Positions 39,569 to 48,119 of a stretch of DNA of 64,000 nt are shown piece by piece. The notes under the pieces are model-generated. The model was not told where the DNA came from. It ran no database searches and saw only the letters and a list, made by a program, of their open reading frames with translations. How positions within the stretch are numbered: the first letter of the stretch is position 1; every line of letters begins with the position of its first letter. The stretch is from Kitasatospora humi. GTDB taxonomy: Bacteria; Actinomycetota; Actinomycetes; Streptomycetales; Streptomycetaceae. The DNA lies in contig NZ_JAJJPA010000021.1 in NCBI RefSeq assembly GCF_020907985.1, positions 1-64,000 on the forward strand, written 5' to 3'. The position numbers and the translations under genes were made by a program.

Positions 39569-40462
39569 ATGCGACTGCGCTGGGACTGGCTGAGCCCTGT
39601 GGTGTCCGTGCCCTACGTGCCGACCATCGGTCCCGTTCACCCTGACGTGTTCGGCCCTGAGCTGTTCGCCGACGTGCTCGCGGTGGCCTGCACCGGCCGG
39701 TTCCTGCCGTACGACAAGGACCAGCGCTGGGCGGCCACCAAGGACGAGACCGTCCTCGTGGACGGGATCGACCACCGGCCCGGCCGCACGGTGATCCCGA
39801 CGCTCACCAGGCGCGGTCGCCGCACGGTCAAGCTGCACCACTACGCGTCCACTGCACCAGACCTCGCGGAGCTGCGGGACCTGGCGGCCAAGCTGCGAGC
39901 TGAGCACGGTACCGAGACGGCCCGGGTCATCTGGTTCCGGACCGAGGTTTCCGATCGCGGAGCGACCTCGGGAACGAACCCCGGGCGAAGGCGGGGTCCG
40001 GACGAGCCCCCGCCGGCGCTTCCGCACGGCTGGAAGGCACGCCGTTCCGCGGAAGGGCAGTCAACGTGCCGCCCGACCAGACGCAACGAAGCGGGCGCGG
40101 TACTGCCGGATCGGCCGGCGGCACATCACCGGCTCGGCCTCGTCCCGCCACGCGATGCCGGCCAGCCAGGCAGGCTTCGCGATGCCGCTCAGCGCCTCGG
40201 CGGAAGGCGTGCCGTCCCCGCCCTGGACGCCGATCCGGTCCAACCCGCGCCGCTCGATCCGCACCCACGTGCCGCGCTCGGAGCGGGCACCCACGGACCG
40301 GCGCTTGCGGATCACCGTCGCCCGGTCAAGCGGTGTCCCCAACGCGACCTCGACTCGTTCGAGCACCTCGTCCAGCGGCACCCGGCGCAGATCCGTCATG
40401 GGACAACGGTAGTGGTGCCCAGTGGAGTTGGGAGTCCTCACGATTGGCCACCAGTCACGTGA
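39569..40462 (+). pseudogene. Truncated hypothetical gene (only about 130 N-terminal codons look coding)
   Basis: The ORF is 297 codons but only about residues 1-132 (MRLRWDWLSPVVSVPYVPTI to about IWFRTEVSDR) show protein-like sequence; the rest is Arg/Pro/Ala-rich and lies opposite a minus-strand coding region. The real gene therefore appears to end near 39965 by truncation. TAGGGT at 39557-39562 is a good -10 box 7 bases before the ATG, so it would be transcribed as a leaderless mRNA. I do not recognise the family. It converges on the truncated gene at 40061-40399. Confidence 0.5.
40061..40399 (-). pseudogene. Truncated hypothetical, N-terminus of a phosphotransferase-like streptomycete family
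   Basis: 112 codons beginning MTDLRRVPLDEVLERVEVAL, with RGTWVRIERRGLDRIG and LSGIAKPAWLAGIAWRDEAE. I recall these segments from the N-terminus of a longer streptomycete accessory protein with an aminoglycoside-phosphotransferase-like remainder; that is memory, not a search. The frame ends at 40061, soon after the recognisable part, so the C-terminal two thirds are missing. Together with the facing gene at 39569 this suggests a deletion that removed both 3' ends. Confidence 0.5.
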
Positions 40463-40490
40463 CTCGGCCTGTCCGGCGCTCCGGCCGACC

Positions 40491-41093
40491 TCACGCATCG
40501 GGCGACTCGGGCCACAGGACCCTGGCGCGGGAGGCGGCCGTCCTCAGCTCCTGCCCGTCCAGAACGAAGCTCGCCTCCGGGACGTTCTCGGCGAGCCATG
40601 AGTAGACCACGGTGATCGACCCTTCTTGCGGGAGGCCCCAGATCCACACGTCCTGGTCCCAGCGCCCTTCGCCGCCTCCTCCGCTGCCGTAGGTGACCAG
40701 AGGCGGCTCCATGCTCGACCCGAGGCGGTGGAAGCGGTCGGCTTGCGCGCGGCGGCCGTCGGCGTACTGGACCCCGAAGCGCAGGTACCGGTCGGCGCCT
40801 CGGCCGTCCGCACCGTCCGCGAAGGGCGCGTGGCGTTCGAACGGACTGGCCAGCCATGGGGGGTGGGCGAGGCCGGCGTCACGAGACCGGCGGACGTGCA
40901 CGGCGAACTCGACACCGTCGGGGTACGCCCGGAGGTTGTTCACGAACACGGCGAGGTTCTCCGTGTGGACCAGCAGGTGCTCGAAGGACAGGCACGCCGG
41001 CATCACGTCCTCCGGGCAGGCCCACGCCGGGGGCTTCGGGCGCCGAGGACGGGGTGCCGGCTCCGGACGCGGCAGCGAGTCGAAGAATCCCAT
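40491..41093 (-). CDS. Hypothetical protein
   Basis: A 200-residue protein starting MGFFDSLPRPEPAPRPRRPK. After a Pro/Arg-rich N-terminus it is a beta-rich domain (LAVFVNNLRAYPDGVEFAVH, RYLRFGVQYADGRRAQADRF, DVWIWGLPQEGSITVVYSWL). It resembles uncharacterised proteins found widely in Streptomyces; no function is known to me. No signal peptide or membrane helix. It ends the accessory patch that begins at tRNA-Ser. Confidence 0.75.
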   Translation of the reverse strand: MGFFDSLPRPEPAPRPRRPKPPAWACPEDVMPACLSFEHLLVHTENLAVFVNNLRAYPDGVEFAVHVRRSRDAGLAHPPWLASPFERHAPFADGADGRGADRYLRFGVQYADGRRAQADRFHRLGSSMEPPLVTYGSGGGGEGRWDQDVWIWGLPQEGSITVVYSWLAENVPEASFVLDGQELRTAASRARVLWPESPDA

Positions 41094-41332
41094 GCCTCAG
41101 GCTGACACGATCGACGTCCCAAGCGTGGGCGTTCCCGGAATTCGGCGGAGGAACGGACTGGAGCAGGTGATGACGTGGCGGCACGACACCGGACGTCGCT
41201 GCCACTACCGTTCCCGGTGGCTGCCAAGACGGCGCGGTGGGGGCTCCAGGACCTGTCTGAGCTGCGGAAACGTGGGGTGGTCCGGCGTGCGGTGACCGCG
41301 TACGACCGGTGCCGGCCCTTCCGCATGGTGGC

Positions 41333-41354
41333 CTTCAGGTGGTCTTCAGGTCGG
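41333..41354 (+). promoter_or_regulatory. 11-bp tandem repeat overlapping the -35 region
   Basis: CTTCAGGTGGT (41333-41343) is followed directly by CTTCAGGTCGG (41344-41354): a direct repeat with one helical turn period, as bound by OmpR/PhoB-type response regulators. CATATT at 41360-41365 could be the -10 box, with transcription starting at the ATG (41373). The repeat would then cover the -35 position, suggesting an activator site. Confidence 0.5.
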
Positions 41355-41372
41355 GCTGACATATTGGCCGCC

Positions 41373-42164
41373 ATGACGACTGCTCAAACCCGGCCGAGCG
41401 GGCCGGCGACATCCGCGCGGGCCGTGCTGAGCAAGGTGCCCGAGGTCACGGGGCTGTTCTGGGTGGCCAAGGTGCTGACCACCGGCATGGGTGAGACCGC
41501 GTCGGACACCCTGGCGAACTCGCTGGGACCGATCCCGGCGGTGGCGCTGGGCGGGCTGGGCCTGCTGGTGGCCCTGGTGCTGCAGTTCCGGGTGAAGCGC
41601 TACGTGCCGGTGGTGTACTGGTTCGCGATCGTCATGGTCAGCGTCTTCGGCACGATGGCGGCCGACGGACTGCACGTGGTGGTCGGGGTGCCGTACCCGG
41701 CGTCGGCGTCGCTCTTCCTGGTGTCGCTGGTGGTGATCTTCGCCTGGTGGCGGAAGGCCGAGGGCACGCTGGCCATCGACAGCGTCCGGACGACCCGCCG
41801 GGAGCTCTTCTACTGGGCCGCGGTGCTGGCCACCTTCGCCATGGGCACCGCCGTCGGCGACCTGACCGCGTACGGCTTCGACCTCGGCTGGCTGCAGGGC
41901 GCGCTGCTGTTCGCGGTGGCGATCGCGCTGCCGGCACTGGCGCACCGGCTGCTGCGGCTGAACGCGGTGGCGGCCTTCTGGCTGGCGTACATCCTGACCC
42001 GGCCGCTGGGCGCCTCGCTCGCCGACTGGCTGGGCGCGCCCAAGGCGCACCACGGCCTGGGCTTCGGCTACGGCCCGGTGAGCGCCGTGCTGACCGTCGT
42101 GATCGTGCTGGTGGTGGCCTACCTGCAGGCGACCCACGGCCGGAAGAACCGCGAGCACGCCTGA
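41373..42164 (+). CDS. COG4705-type membrane-anchored protein
   Basis: A 263-residue polytopic protein with about eight hydrophobic segments. The N-terminal EVTGLFWVAKVLTTGMGETA is typical of the uncharacterised COG4705 family, whose two halves are related repeats: ETASDTLANSLGPIPAVAL in the first half and GTAVGDLTAYGFDLGWLQGA in the second. Function is unknown; manganese or other transport has been suggested for some members, which I cannot verify. ATG 41373 is chosen because it fits a leaderless start; the frame is open to 41175. Its promoter carries the direct repeat at 41333-41354. Confidence 0.85.
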   Translation: MTTAQTRPSGPATSARAVLSKVPEVTGLFWVAKVLTTGMGETASDTLANSLGPIPAVALGGLGLLVALVLQFRVKRYVPVVYWFAIVMVSVFGTMAADGLHVVVGVPYPASASLFLVSLVVIFAWWRKAEGTLAIDSVRTTRRELFYWAAVLATFAMGTAVGDLTAYGFDLGWLQGALLFAVAIALPALAHRLLRLNAVAAFWLAYILTRPLGASLADWLGAPKAHHGLGFGYGPVSAVLTVVIVLVVAYLQATHGRKNREHA

Positions 42165-42239
42165 CCCACCTGCGCCGCAGGGCGCGTAGGCTCCGTTCCG
42201 TCCTCGGATCCGGCACGACCGAACCGAACGGAGCCCGTG

Positions 42240-43604
42240 ATGAGCGAGTTGACCACCCGGCTGCTGGCCGGCCTCCCGGAGTCCGCGGTGGTCGTGGACC
42301 CGGCCGTGACCGCCGCCTACCGGCAGGACATGGCCGGGTTCTGCACGTCCGGGGAGCCCGCGGTGCTGGTCTTCCCGAGCACCGTGGAGCAGGTCCAGCA
42401 CGTGCTGCGCACCGCGAGCGGGCTGCGGGTCCCGGTGGTGCCGCAGGGCGCCCGCACCGGGCTGTCCGGCGCGGCCAACGCGGTGGCCGGCTGCATCCTG
42501 CTGTCGCTGGTGAAGATGGACCGGATCCTGGAGCTGGACCCGGTGAACCGGCTGGCGGTGGTGGAGCCCGGCGTGGTGAACGCGGTGCTCTCCCGGGCGG
42601 CCGAGGAGGTCGGCCTGAGCTACCCGCCGGACCCGTCCAGCTGGGAGTCGTGCACCATCGGCGGCAACATCGGCACCGGCGCCGGTGGGCTGTGCTGCGT
42701 CAAGTACGGGGTGACCAGCGAATACGTCCTCGGCCTCGACGTGGTGCTGGCCGACGGGCGGCTGCTGCGGACCGGCCGGCGCACCGCCAAGGGGGTGGCC
42801 GGCTACGACCTGACCCGGCTGTTCGTCGGCTCCGAGGGCACCCTCGGGGTGGTGGTCGGCGCGGTGCTGGCGCTGCGGCCGAAGCCGGCCCCGCAGTTGG
42901 CGCTGGCGGCCGAGTTCGCGGATCCCGCGGCGGCCTGTGCGGCGGTCAACGCGGTGGTCGAGGCCGGCCTCACCCCGTCGCTGATGGAGCTGATGGACGG
43001 GGTGGTGGTGCGGGCGGTCAACAAGCTGGGCCGGATGGGCCTGCCGGAGTCCACCCGGGCGCTGCTGCTGGTGGCGTTCGACGGGGCCGAGCCGCAGCGG
43101 GAGCTGGCGGCGGTGGCCGAGCTCTGCCGCGGGGCGGGGGCCACCGAGGTGGTGCCGGCCGCGGACCGGGCCGAGTCGGAGCTGCTGCTGGCGGCCCGCC
43201 GGTTGGCGTTGCCCGCGCTGGACACCCTGGGCACCACGATGGTGGACGACGTGGCGGTGCCGCGCTCCCGGCTGGCCGACATGCTGGCGGGGGTGGCCGG
43301 GATCGCCGAGCGGTGCGGGCTGACCATCGGCGTGGTGAGCCACGCGGGCGACGGCAACACCCATCCGGTGGTGGTCTTCGACGCCGACGACGCCGATCAG
43401 ACCGCCCGGGCCCGGGAGTCGTTCGACGAGATCATGGCGCTGGGGCTGGAGTTGGGCGGCACCATCACCGGGGAGCACGGCGTCGGGTTGCTGAAGAAGG
43501 AGTGGCTGGCCCGGGAACTGGGGCCGGTCGGGCTGGACCTGCAGCGGCAGCTGAAGGGCGTGTTCGACCCGCTGGGGATCCTGAATCCGGGAAAGCTCTT
43601 CTAG
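42240..43604 (+). CDS. FAD-linked oxidase, GlcD (glycolate oxidase)/D-lactate dehydrogenase type
   Basis: A 454-residue flavoprotein. The FAD-binding PCMH domain covers about residues 35-215 (VVPQGARTGLSGAANA, CTIGGNIGTGAGGLCCVKYG, DLTRLFVGSEGTLGVV) and the C-terminal oxidase domain the remainder, with VSHAGDGNTHPVVVF and ITGEHGVGLLKKEWLARELG, where the conserved His and Lys lie. It oxidises a 2-hydroxyacid such as glycolate or D-lactate. No GlcE/GlcF partner is present, so it is probably a stand-alone dehydrogenase. ATG 42240 overlaps a GTG at 42237; GGAG is upstream. It converges on the EamA gene with a 12-base gap. Confidence 0.92.
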   Translation: MSELTTRLLAGLPESAVVVDPAVTAAYRQDMAGFCTSGEPAVLVFPSTVEQVQHVLRTASGLRVPVVPQGARTGLSGAANAVAGCILLSLVKMDRILELDPVNRLAVVEPGVVNAVLSRAAEEVGLSYPPDPSSWESCTIGGNIGTGAGGLCCVKYGVTSEYVLGLDVVLADGRLLRTGRRTAKGVAGYDLTRLFVGSEGTLGVVVGAVLALRPKPAPQLALAAEFADPAAACAAVNAVVEAGLTPSLMELMDGVVVRAVNKLGRMGLPESTRALLLVAFDGAEPQRELAAVAELCRGAGATEVVPAADRAESELLLAARRLALPALDTLGTTMVDDVAVPRSRLADMLAGVAGIAERCGLTIGVVSHAGDGNTHPVVVFDADDADQTARARESFDEIMALGLELGGTITGEHGVGLLKKEWLARELGPVGLDLQRQLKGVFDPLGILNPGKLF

Positions 43605-43616
43605 CCGTGCGGGCCG

Positions 43617-44561
43617 TCAGTCGTGGCGGCTGGTCAGCGTTGCTCCGGCACTCGCGCCGACCACGCAGGCGATGCCCAGCAGCTGGACCCAGCCGAGCAG
43701 TTGGCCGAGCACCAGGAACCCGACCAGGGTGCTGACGGCCGGCTCCAGGCTGAGCAGGATGCTGAACACGCGCTCCGGCAACCGGCGCAGCGCCGTCATC
43801 TCCAGCACGTAGGGGATCACCGGCAGCAGCATCGCCACCCCGGCGGCGGCCAGCAGCAGCCGACCGGGGTGGGCGGAGGCGGCCATCCCGTGCCAGACCT
43901 CGGTGAGCCCGAACGGCGCCAGCGCCACCGCGCCCACGGTCATCGAGACGGCCAGCCCCTGGAAGCCGGGGAAGACCGCGCCCACCTTGTTGGTGGCCAC
44001 GATGTAGCAGCCGTAGCAGCCGGCCGCGGCGCCGCCGAAGGCCAGGCCGAGCGGATCGAGGGCGCGCCCGCCGCCACCGCCGACCAGGGTGAGCAGCGCG
44101 ACCCCGCCGGCCGCCAGCACGGCCCACGCCAGGTGGCTCACCCGCCGTGCGTGCATCAGCGCCACGGTGAGCGGCCCGAGGAACTCCAGGGTGGCCGACG
44201 TGCCCAGCGGCAGCCGGGAGGTGGTCAGCGCGAAGAACAGGGTCATCCCGGCCGAGGCGGTGCCGAGCAGCGCCGCGGCGGCCAGGTCGCGGGCGCTGCG
44301 GCCGCGCAGCCGGGGGCGGGTGACGGCCAGCAGCACCGCCGCGGCGCAGCACAGCCGCAGGAAGGAGGTGCCCATCACCCCGAGCGAGCCGAACAGGTGG
44401 GTGGCCAGGGCCAGTCCGGTCTGAACGGTGACCATGGCCAGCACGCAGAGCAGCGGAGCCGGTGCCCGGCCGAGCATGCCCCCGCCGCCGGCCGGGCGGG
44501 CGACGGCGGCGATCGGCGGGGCGGCGGGGACGGCTGGGGCGCAAGGTTCGGTGCTGGACAC
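43617..44561 (-). CDS. EamA-family (DMT, RhtA-like) transporter
   Basis: A 314-residue integral membrane protein with ten expected segments in two EamA repeats (first about 38-160, second about 175-300; ending LEPAVSTLVGFLVLGQ, the typical repeat C-terminus). RhtA-like members export amino acids or related metabolites. The GTG start has no good ribosome binding site; a perfect palindrome (44571-44580) lies 10 bases upstream and may be an operator at the transcription start. The first 35 residues are Ala/Pro-rich cytoplasmic sequence. Confidence 0.88.
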   Translation of the reverse strand: MSSTEPCAPAVPAAPPIAAVARPAGGGGMLGRAPAPLLCVLAMVTVQTGLALATHLFGSLGVMGTSFLRLCCAAAVLLAVTRPRLRGRSARDLAAAALLGTASAGMTLFFALTTSRLPLGTSATLEFLGPLTVALMHARRVSHLAWAVLAAGGVALLTLVGGGGGRALDPLGLAFGGAAAGCYGCYIVATNKVGAVFPGFQGLAVSMTVGAVALAPFGLTEVWHGMAASAHPGRLLLAAAGVAMLLPVIPYVLEMTALRRLPERVFSILLSLEPAVSTLVGFLVLGQLLGWVQLLGIACVVGASAGATLTSRHD

Positions 44562-44570
44562 CAGCAGAGT

Positions 44571-44580
44571 CTGACGTCAG
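44571..44580. promoter_or_regulatory. Palindrome CTGACGTCAG upstream of the exporter gene
   Basis: A perfect 10-bp palindrome with a TGACGTCA core, 10 bases 5' of the EamA start. It may be an operator (GntR- or TetR-type sites often have such cores). The regulator is not identified; the divergent gene begins 165 bases away. Confidence 0.35.
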
Positions 44581-44744
44581 GACCGTAAGCCTGGCAAGCC
44601 ACTGTCTTAGAACGTGATACAAAGACATGGCCCGTTCACCTGACTGACCGTCATCGTGTGTCTGACTAGCCCGGACGGGTGGACATCGGGCGCGTCCACG
44701 TGTCGCTCGGCGTGCCGGCGGTTGCCGGGGGCCAGCATCGGAGG

Positions 44745-45668
44745 ATGCTGCGCTATCTGCGTCCGGCGGCCGTGTCCGCCGCCGTCCTGGTGCTGCTGGT
44801 GGCCAACGACGCCAGCGCCCACCGCCTGCCCGCCGCCCTGGCCACCGGGGTCCACCCCGCCGGCCTACCCGCCGCCGGCGCCCCGGCCGCGGGCGCGACC
44901 AGGCGGGAGGTCACCGTCCTCGACGATCCCGGCCAGGACCGACTGGCCCACGTGCCGCGCACGGTGTTCACCGGCAGCGGCTTCGACGCCTGCTCCGCCC
45001 CGCCGCTGGACGCGATGCGGGCCTGGCGCGGCGCCTCGCCGTTCGGCGCGGTGGGCATCTACATCAGTGGCAGTCAACGCGCCTGCGCACAACCGGAGTT
45101 GTCCAGGGAATGGGTGCGCGAGGTGCGAGCCCTCGGCTGGCGGATGCTGCCCACCCATGTCGGCCGCCAGGCGCCCTGCGCGGACCGGCCGGACAAGCCC
45201 GACCGGATCGACCCGGACAACGCGGTGGCGCAGGGGCAGGACGAGGCGGTCGAGGCGGTGCAGGACGCCCGGGCGCTCGGACTGGGCCGGGGCACGCCGA
45301 TCTACCTGGACATGGAGGCCTACCAGCCGGGCGACGCCGACTGCGCCAGGGCGGTGATCGACTTCACCGAGGGCTGGACCCAGGCACTGCACCTGGCGGG
45401 CTACTTCTCGGGCTTCTACTCCAGCCTGGACTCCGGCATCACCGACCTGGCCGCCGCCGCCCGGGCCGGCGCGGAGCCGCTGCCGGACGCCGTCTGGTAC
45501 GCGCGCTGGGACAGCCGCAACTCCACCGACGGCTCCGGCGCCCTGGACCCCGACCAGTGGTCCAGGCACCGCCGGGTGCACCAGATGAGCGGCGAGCAGG
45601 CGCAGGAGTGGGGCGGTGTGGAGCTGGGAGTCGACAGCGACCAGGTCGACGCCCTGGTGGCGCGTTAG
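44745..45668 (+). CDS. Secreted DUF1906 (glycoside hydrolase-like) protein
   Basis: A 307-residue secreted protein. ATG 44745 begins a convincing signal peptide (MLRYLRPAAVSAAVLVLLVA...), though GGAGG abuts the start; a GTG at 44679 would add 22 residues. The mature part is a DUF1906 TIM-barrel: GFDACSAPPLDAMRAW, AVGIYISGSQRACAQ, LGRGTPIYLDMEAYQP (the putative catalytic Asp/Glu), ALHLAGYFSGFYSS and AVWYARWDSRN. The family is related to GH25-type lysozymes and is predicted to act on cell wall or glycans. Its 3' end overlaps the convergent SnoaL-like gene by 4 bases. Confidence 0.88.
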   Translation: MLRYLRPAAVSAAVLVLLVANDASAHRLPAALATGVHPAGLPAAGAPAAGATRREVTVLDDPGQDRLAHVPRTVFTGSGFDACSAPPLDAMRAWRGASPFGAVGIYISGSQRACAQPELSREWVREVRALGWRMLPTHVGRQAPCADRPDKPDRIDPDNAVAQGQDEAVEAVQDARALGLGRGTPIYLDMEAYQPGDADCARAVIDFTEGWTQALHLAGYFSGFYSSLDSGITDLAAAARAGAEPLPDAVWYARWDSRNSTDGSGALDPDQWSRHRRVHQMSGEQAQEWGGVELGVDSDQVDALVAR

Positions 45669-46078
45669 CCCTGCTGCGGGAAGAGCACTTCGCCGGCGTG
45701 CTTGGTGTCCAGGTACTCCTTGACGCTGGTGATCCGGCCCTGTGCGACGGTGAAGACGCCCAGGCAGCGGTTGGCGTAGTGCCCGCCGCCGGCCGCGGTG
45801 CCGTCGGCCTCCCACTCGGCGACCACCCGGTCGCCGTCGGCCAGCACGCTGACCAGGGTCACCTTGGGCGCGCCGCCCGGGGCGAACAGGCTGCCGGAGC
45901 CGATCAGGAAGTCGTCCACGATGGCGTCGCGGCCCGTCCACACCCGGCTGAGCGGCAGGTCGCCCGGGTAGTGCCAGGTGGCGTCCTCGGCGAAGCTCTC
46001 CCGGATCACGTCCAGGTCGCCGTCGATGACGGCGTTGACGTACCGGATCACGACGGCCTTGGGGTCGAGCTCGGTCAT
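45665..46078 (-). CDS. SnoaL-like/NTF2-like protein
   Basis: A 137-residue NTF2-fold protein (VIRYVNAVIDGDLDVIRESF, ATWHYPGDLPLSRVWTGRDA, RCLGVFTVAQGRITSVKEYLD), the nuclear-transport-factor-like cone used by SnoaL cyclases, limonene epoxide hydrolases and many uncharacterised proteins. The pocket includes polar residues, but no specific activity is evident. GAGGAG precedes the ATG. It lies 37 bases downstream of the quinone-oxidoreductase-like gene and is probably co-transcribed with it. Confidence 0.87.
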   Translation of the reverse strand: MTELDPKAVVIRYVNAVIDGDLDVIRESFAEDATWHYPGDLPLSRVWTGRDAIVDDFLIGSGSLFAPGGAPKVTLVSVLADGDRVVAEWEADGTAAGGGHYANRCLGVFTVAQGRITSVKEYLDTKHAGEVLFPQQG

Positions 46079-46115
46079 TGGTCCAACTCCTCTGTCACGA
46101 AAGCCAAGTGGATGG

Positions 46116-47051
46116 TCAGTTGATGGTCAGTACGGCGTTGCCGCGGATCTGCCGGCCGCGCAGCTCGGTGAGCACGTGCGGGGTGTCGTGCCAGTCCCGC
46201 ACGCTACCCAGCTCGGGGTGCAGCCGGCCCTCGGCGGCCAGGCGGACCAGGGTGGCCAGGTCGGCGGCGTCCGGTTCGTCCACGTCGGCGTAGCTGAACT
46301 GCCGGATGGTGGCGCTGGTCGGGCCGTTCAGCAGGGCGAAGAAGTCCAGCGTGACGGGCTGCCGGCTGGCCTGGCCGAACCAGAGCAGCAAACCGCGCTT
46401 GGCCAGCCGGTCCAGCGCGACCGGCAGCTCGGTGCCGCCGGTGGACTCCAGCACCAGGTCGAACGGGCCCTCGGCGTCGGCCACTTGGTGAACCACCCGG
46501 GCCGCGCCCAATTCGCCCAGCCGGCGGCCGCGTTCGGCCGAGGCGGTCACCGCGGTCAGCTCGGCGCCGGCCGCGGCGGCCAGTTCGGTCAGGTAGTGGC
46601 CGACGCCACCGGATGCGCCGGTGAGCAGGATCCGCTGCCCGGCCAGGTGTCCGACCTGGCGGGCCGCGGTGCGCAGCAGCCGCAGGGCGGTCAGGCCGGC
46701 CAGCGGCAGTGCGGCCGCCTGGACCGTGCCCAACTGCTCCGGCAGCACCGCCAGTCGGCCGGTCGGCACCGCCACGTACTCGGCCCAGCCGAACGCCGGG
46801 GGGTGGCCCACCACCCGGGAGCCGACCGGCGGCCCCGATCCGTCCGGCGCGGCCTGCACCACCAGGCCCGCGACGTCCTTGCCGGGCCGCCAACCGCCGC
46901 CGGGCGGGCGTTCCAGCTGGAAGGTCTCGCCGCGGTTGACCGAGTAGGCCTCGACCTTGACCAGGGCCTGGTCGGGGTGCGGCACCGGCTCGGCGACCTC
47001 GGTGAGGCGCACGGTGGCCGCGGCGTCGCCGGTGGCGGTGAAGGCCTTCAT
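46116..47051 (-). CDS. Zinc-independent MDR oxidoreductase (quinone oxidoreductase-like)
   Basis: A 311-residue medium-chain dehydrogenase/reductase: a GroES-like N-domain (YSVNRGETFQLERPPGGGWR, GKDVAGLVV) and a Rossmann domain with ILLTGASGGVGHYLTELAAA for NADPH. No zinc-binding Cys/His set is present, which points to a quinone or enoyl reductase rather than an alcohol dehydrogenase. It diverges from a LysR regulator across a perfect palindrome and is followed by the SnoaL-like gene, so the LysR protein probably controls both. Confidence 0.9.
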   Translation of the reverse strand: MKAFTATGDAAATVRLTEVAEPVPHPDQALVKVEAYSVNRGETFQLERPPGGGWRPGKDVAGLVVQAAPDGSGPPVGSRVVGHPPAFGWAEYVAVPTGRLAVLPEQLGTVQAAALPLAGLTALRLLRTAARQVGHLAGQRILLTGASGGVGHYLTELAAAAGAELTAVTASAERGRRLGELGAARVVHQVADAEGPFDLVLESTGGTELPVALDRLAKRGLLLWFGQASRQPVTLDFFALLNGPTSATIRQFSYADVDEPDAADLATLVRLAAEGRLHPELGSVRDWHDTPHVLTELRGRQIRGNAVLTIN

Positions 47052-47132
47052 CTCTCGCTCCCTCGTTCGGTGTTGATGTGACCACCCTCCCGCCACGGGG
47101 CGCGGCCGGTCCAACAACCGCCGGGCAGCTTT

Positions 47133-47149
47133 GACAACCATTGGTTGTC
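47133..47149. promoter_or_regulatory. Perfect 17-bp palindromic LysR-type operator
   Basis: GACAACCA-T-TGGTTGTC (47133-47149) is a perfect dyad between the divergent oxidoreductase and LysR genes. It overlaps TTGACA (47131-47136), a consensus -35 box for the LysR gene; with GAGGAT at 47153-47158 as -10, transcription would start at the GTG 47166. Binding would repress lysR and act from a distance on the oxidoreductase promoter. Confidence 0.7.
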
Positions 47150-47165
47150 GGCGAGGATGGGCGGC

Positions 47166-48119
47166 GTGGATCTCGATCCGGCCCAGTTGCGGGCCTTCCT
47201 GGCCGTCACCGAACGGCGCCACTTCGGCCGTGCCGCCGAAGAGTTGGCGATCACCCAGCAGGCGCTCTCGAAGCGGATCGCGCGCCTGGAGGAGGTGCTG
47301 GGCGAGCGGCTGCTCGACCGGGACGGCCGGGGTGCGCGGCCAACGGCCGCCGGAGAGCGGCTCATCGAGCCCGCCCGAGCCGTGCTGGCAGCCTGCGCCG
47401 CGGCCGTCACCGCGGTGCGCGGCGCGGCCCGCCCGCTGCGACTGGACGTCTGGGGCCACCTGTTCGCCCCGCTGCGCACGGTGGGTGCGGTGGCCGTCGA
47501 GCCGGGCGCGGTGGAGATCGGGCACGGCCGCGACCTGCCCTCGGTGCTGGCCGCCCTGCTGCGCGGCGAGATAGACGCCGGCTTCGGCCGCCACCACGCC
47601 CTGCCCGACGGCCGTCACCGCGAACTCGCCCACCGCCTGGTCAGGTTGGAGCCGGTCGACGTCGTGGTCGGCCCGGACCACCCGCTGGCGGGCGCCACCG
47701 AGCTGCGCCCCTGCGACCTGCGGACGAGTCAACTCCTGCTCCCCACCGCGCCGGCCCGCCTGGAGTTCCTGCGGCGCTTCGCCGAGCGTTTCGAACTCAC
47801 CTCATCGGCCGTCGGATCCAACCTCGGCGCGGAGCACTTCCTGGCCCGCCTCGCCGCCACCCCGACCGCCGTCACCCTGCTCCCCGCCGACCTCCCACTG
47901 CCTGACGCGCCGGGCCTGCGCGGCATCCCCCTGGTCGAGCCCACCCCGCTCTACGCCTGGTCCCTGGTCTGGCCGAAGCGCGCCCCCCACCCCGGCATCC
48001 CCGCCCTGCTGCGCGCCTTCACCGAGGCGGGCCGGCGGCGCCGCTGGCTGGAGTACCACCCCGAGCGCGACTGGCTACCCGAGGCGGAGGCCGCCCAGTT
48101 GGGGGAGGCCGTCCGTTGA
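47166..48119 (+). CDS. LysR-family transcriptional regulator
   Basis: A 317-residue LysR regulator: N-terminal winged HTH (about 1-62; FLAVTERRHFGRAAEELAIT, then QQALSKRIARLEEVLG) and a C-terminal periplasmic-binding-like effector domain (about 90-300). GTG 47166 is preferred because it would be the first transcribed base of a TTGACA/GAGGAT promoter; ATG 47157 is an alternative. Likely controls the divergent quinone-oxidoreductase-like operon through the palindrome at 47133-47149. Its stop codon lies within the first copy of an 18-bp tandem repeat. Confidence 0.9.
   Translation: MDLDPAQLRAFLAVTERRHFGRAAEELAITQQALSKRIARLEEVLGERLLDRDGRGARPTAAGERLIEPARAVLAACAAAVTAVRGAARPLRLDVWGHLFAPLRTVGAVAVEPGAVEIGHGRDLPSVLAALLRGEIDAGFGRHHALPDGRHRELAHRLVRLEPVDVVVGPDHPLAGATELRPCDLRTSQLLLPTAPARLEFLRRFAERFELTSSAVGSNLGAEHFLARLAATPTAVTLLPADLPLPDAPGLRGIPLVEPTPLYAWSLVWPKRAPHPGIPALLRAFTEAGRRRRWLEYHPERDWLPEAEAAQLGEAVR

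Noticed and set aside
37390..41372. att direct repeat of the tRNA-Ser 3' end bounding an integrated element
   Set aside because: I found no second copy of the GGTTCGAATCCCACGC segment before 41.4 kb by eye.
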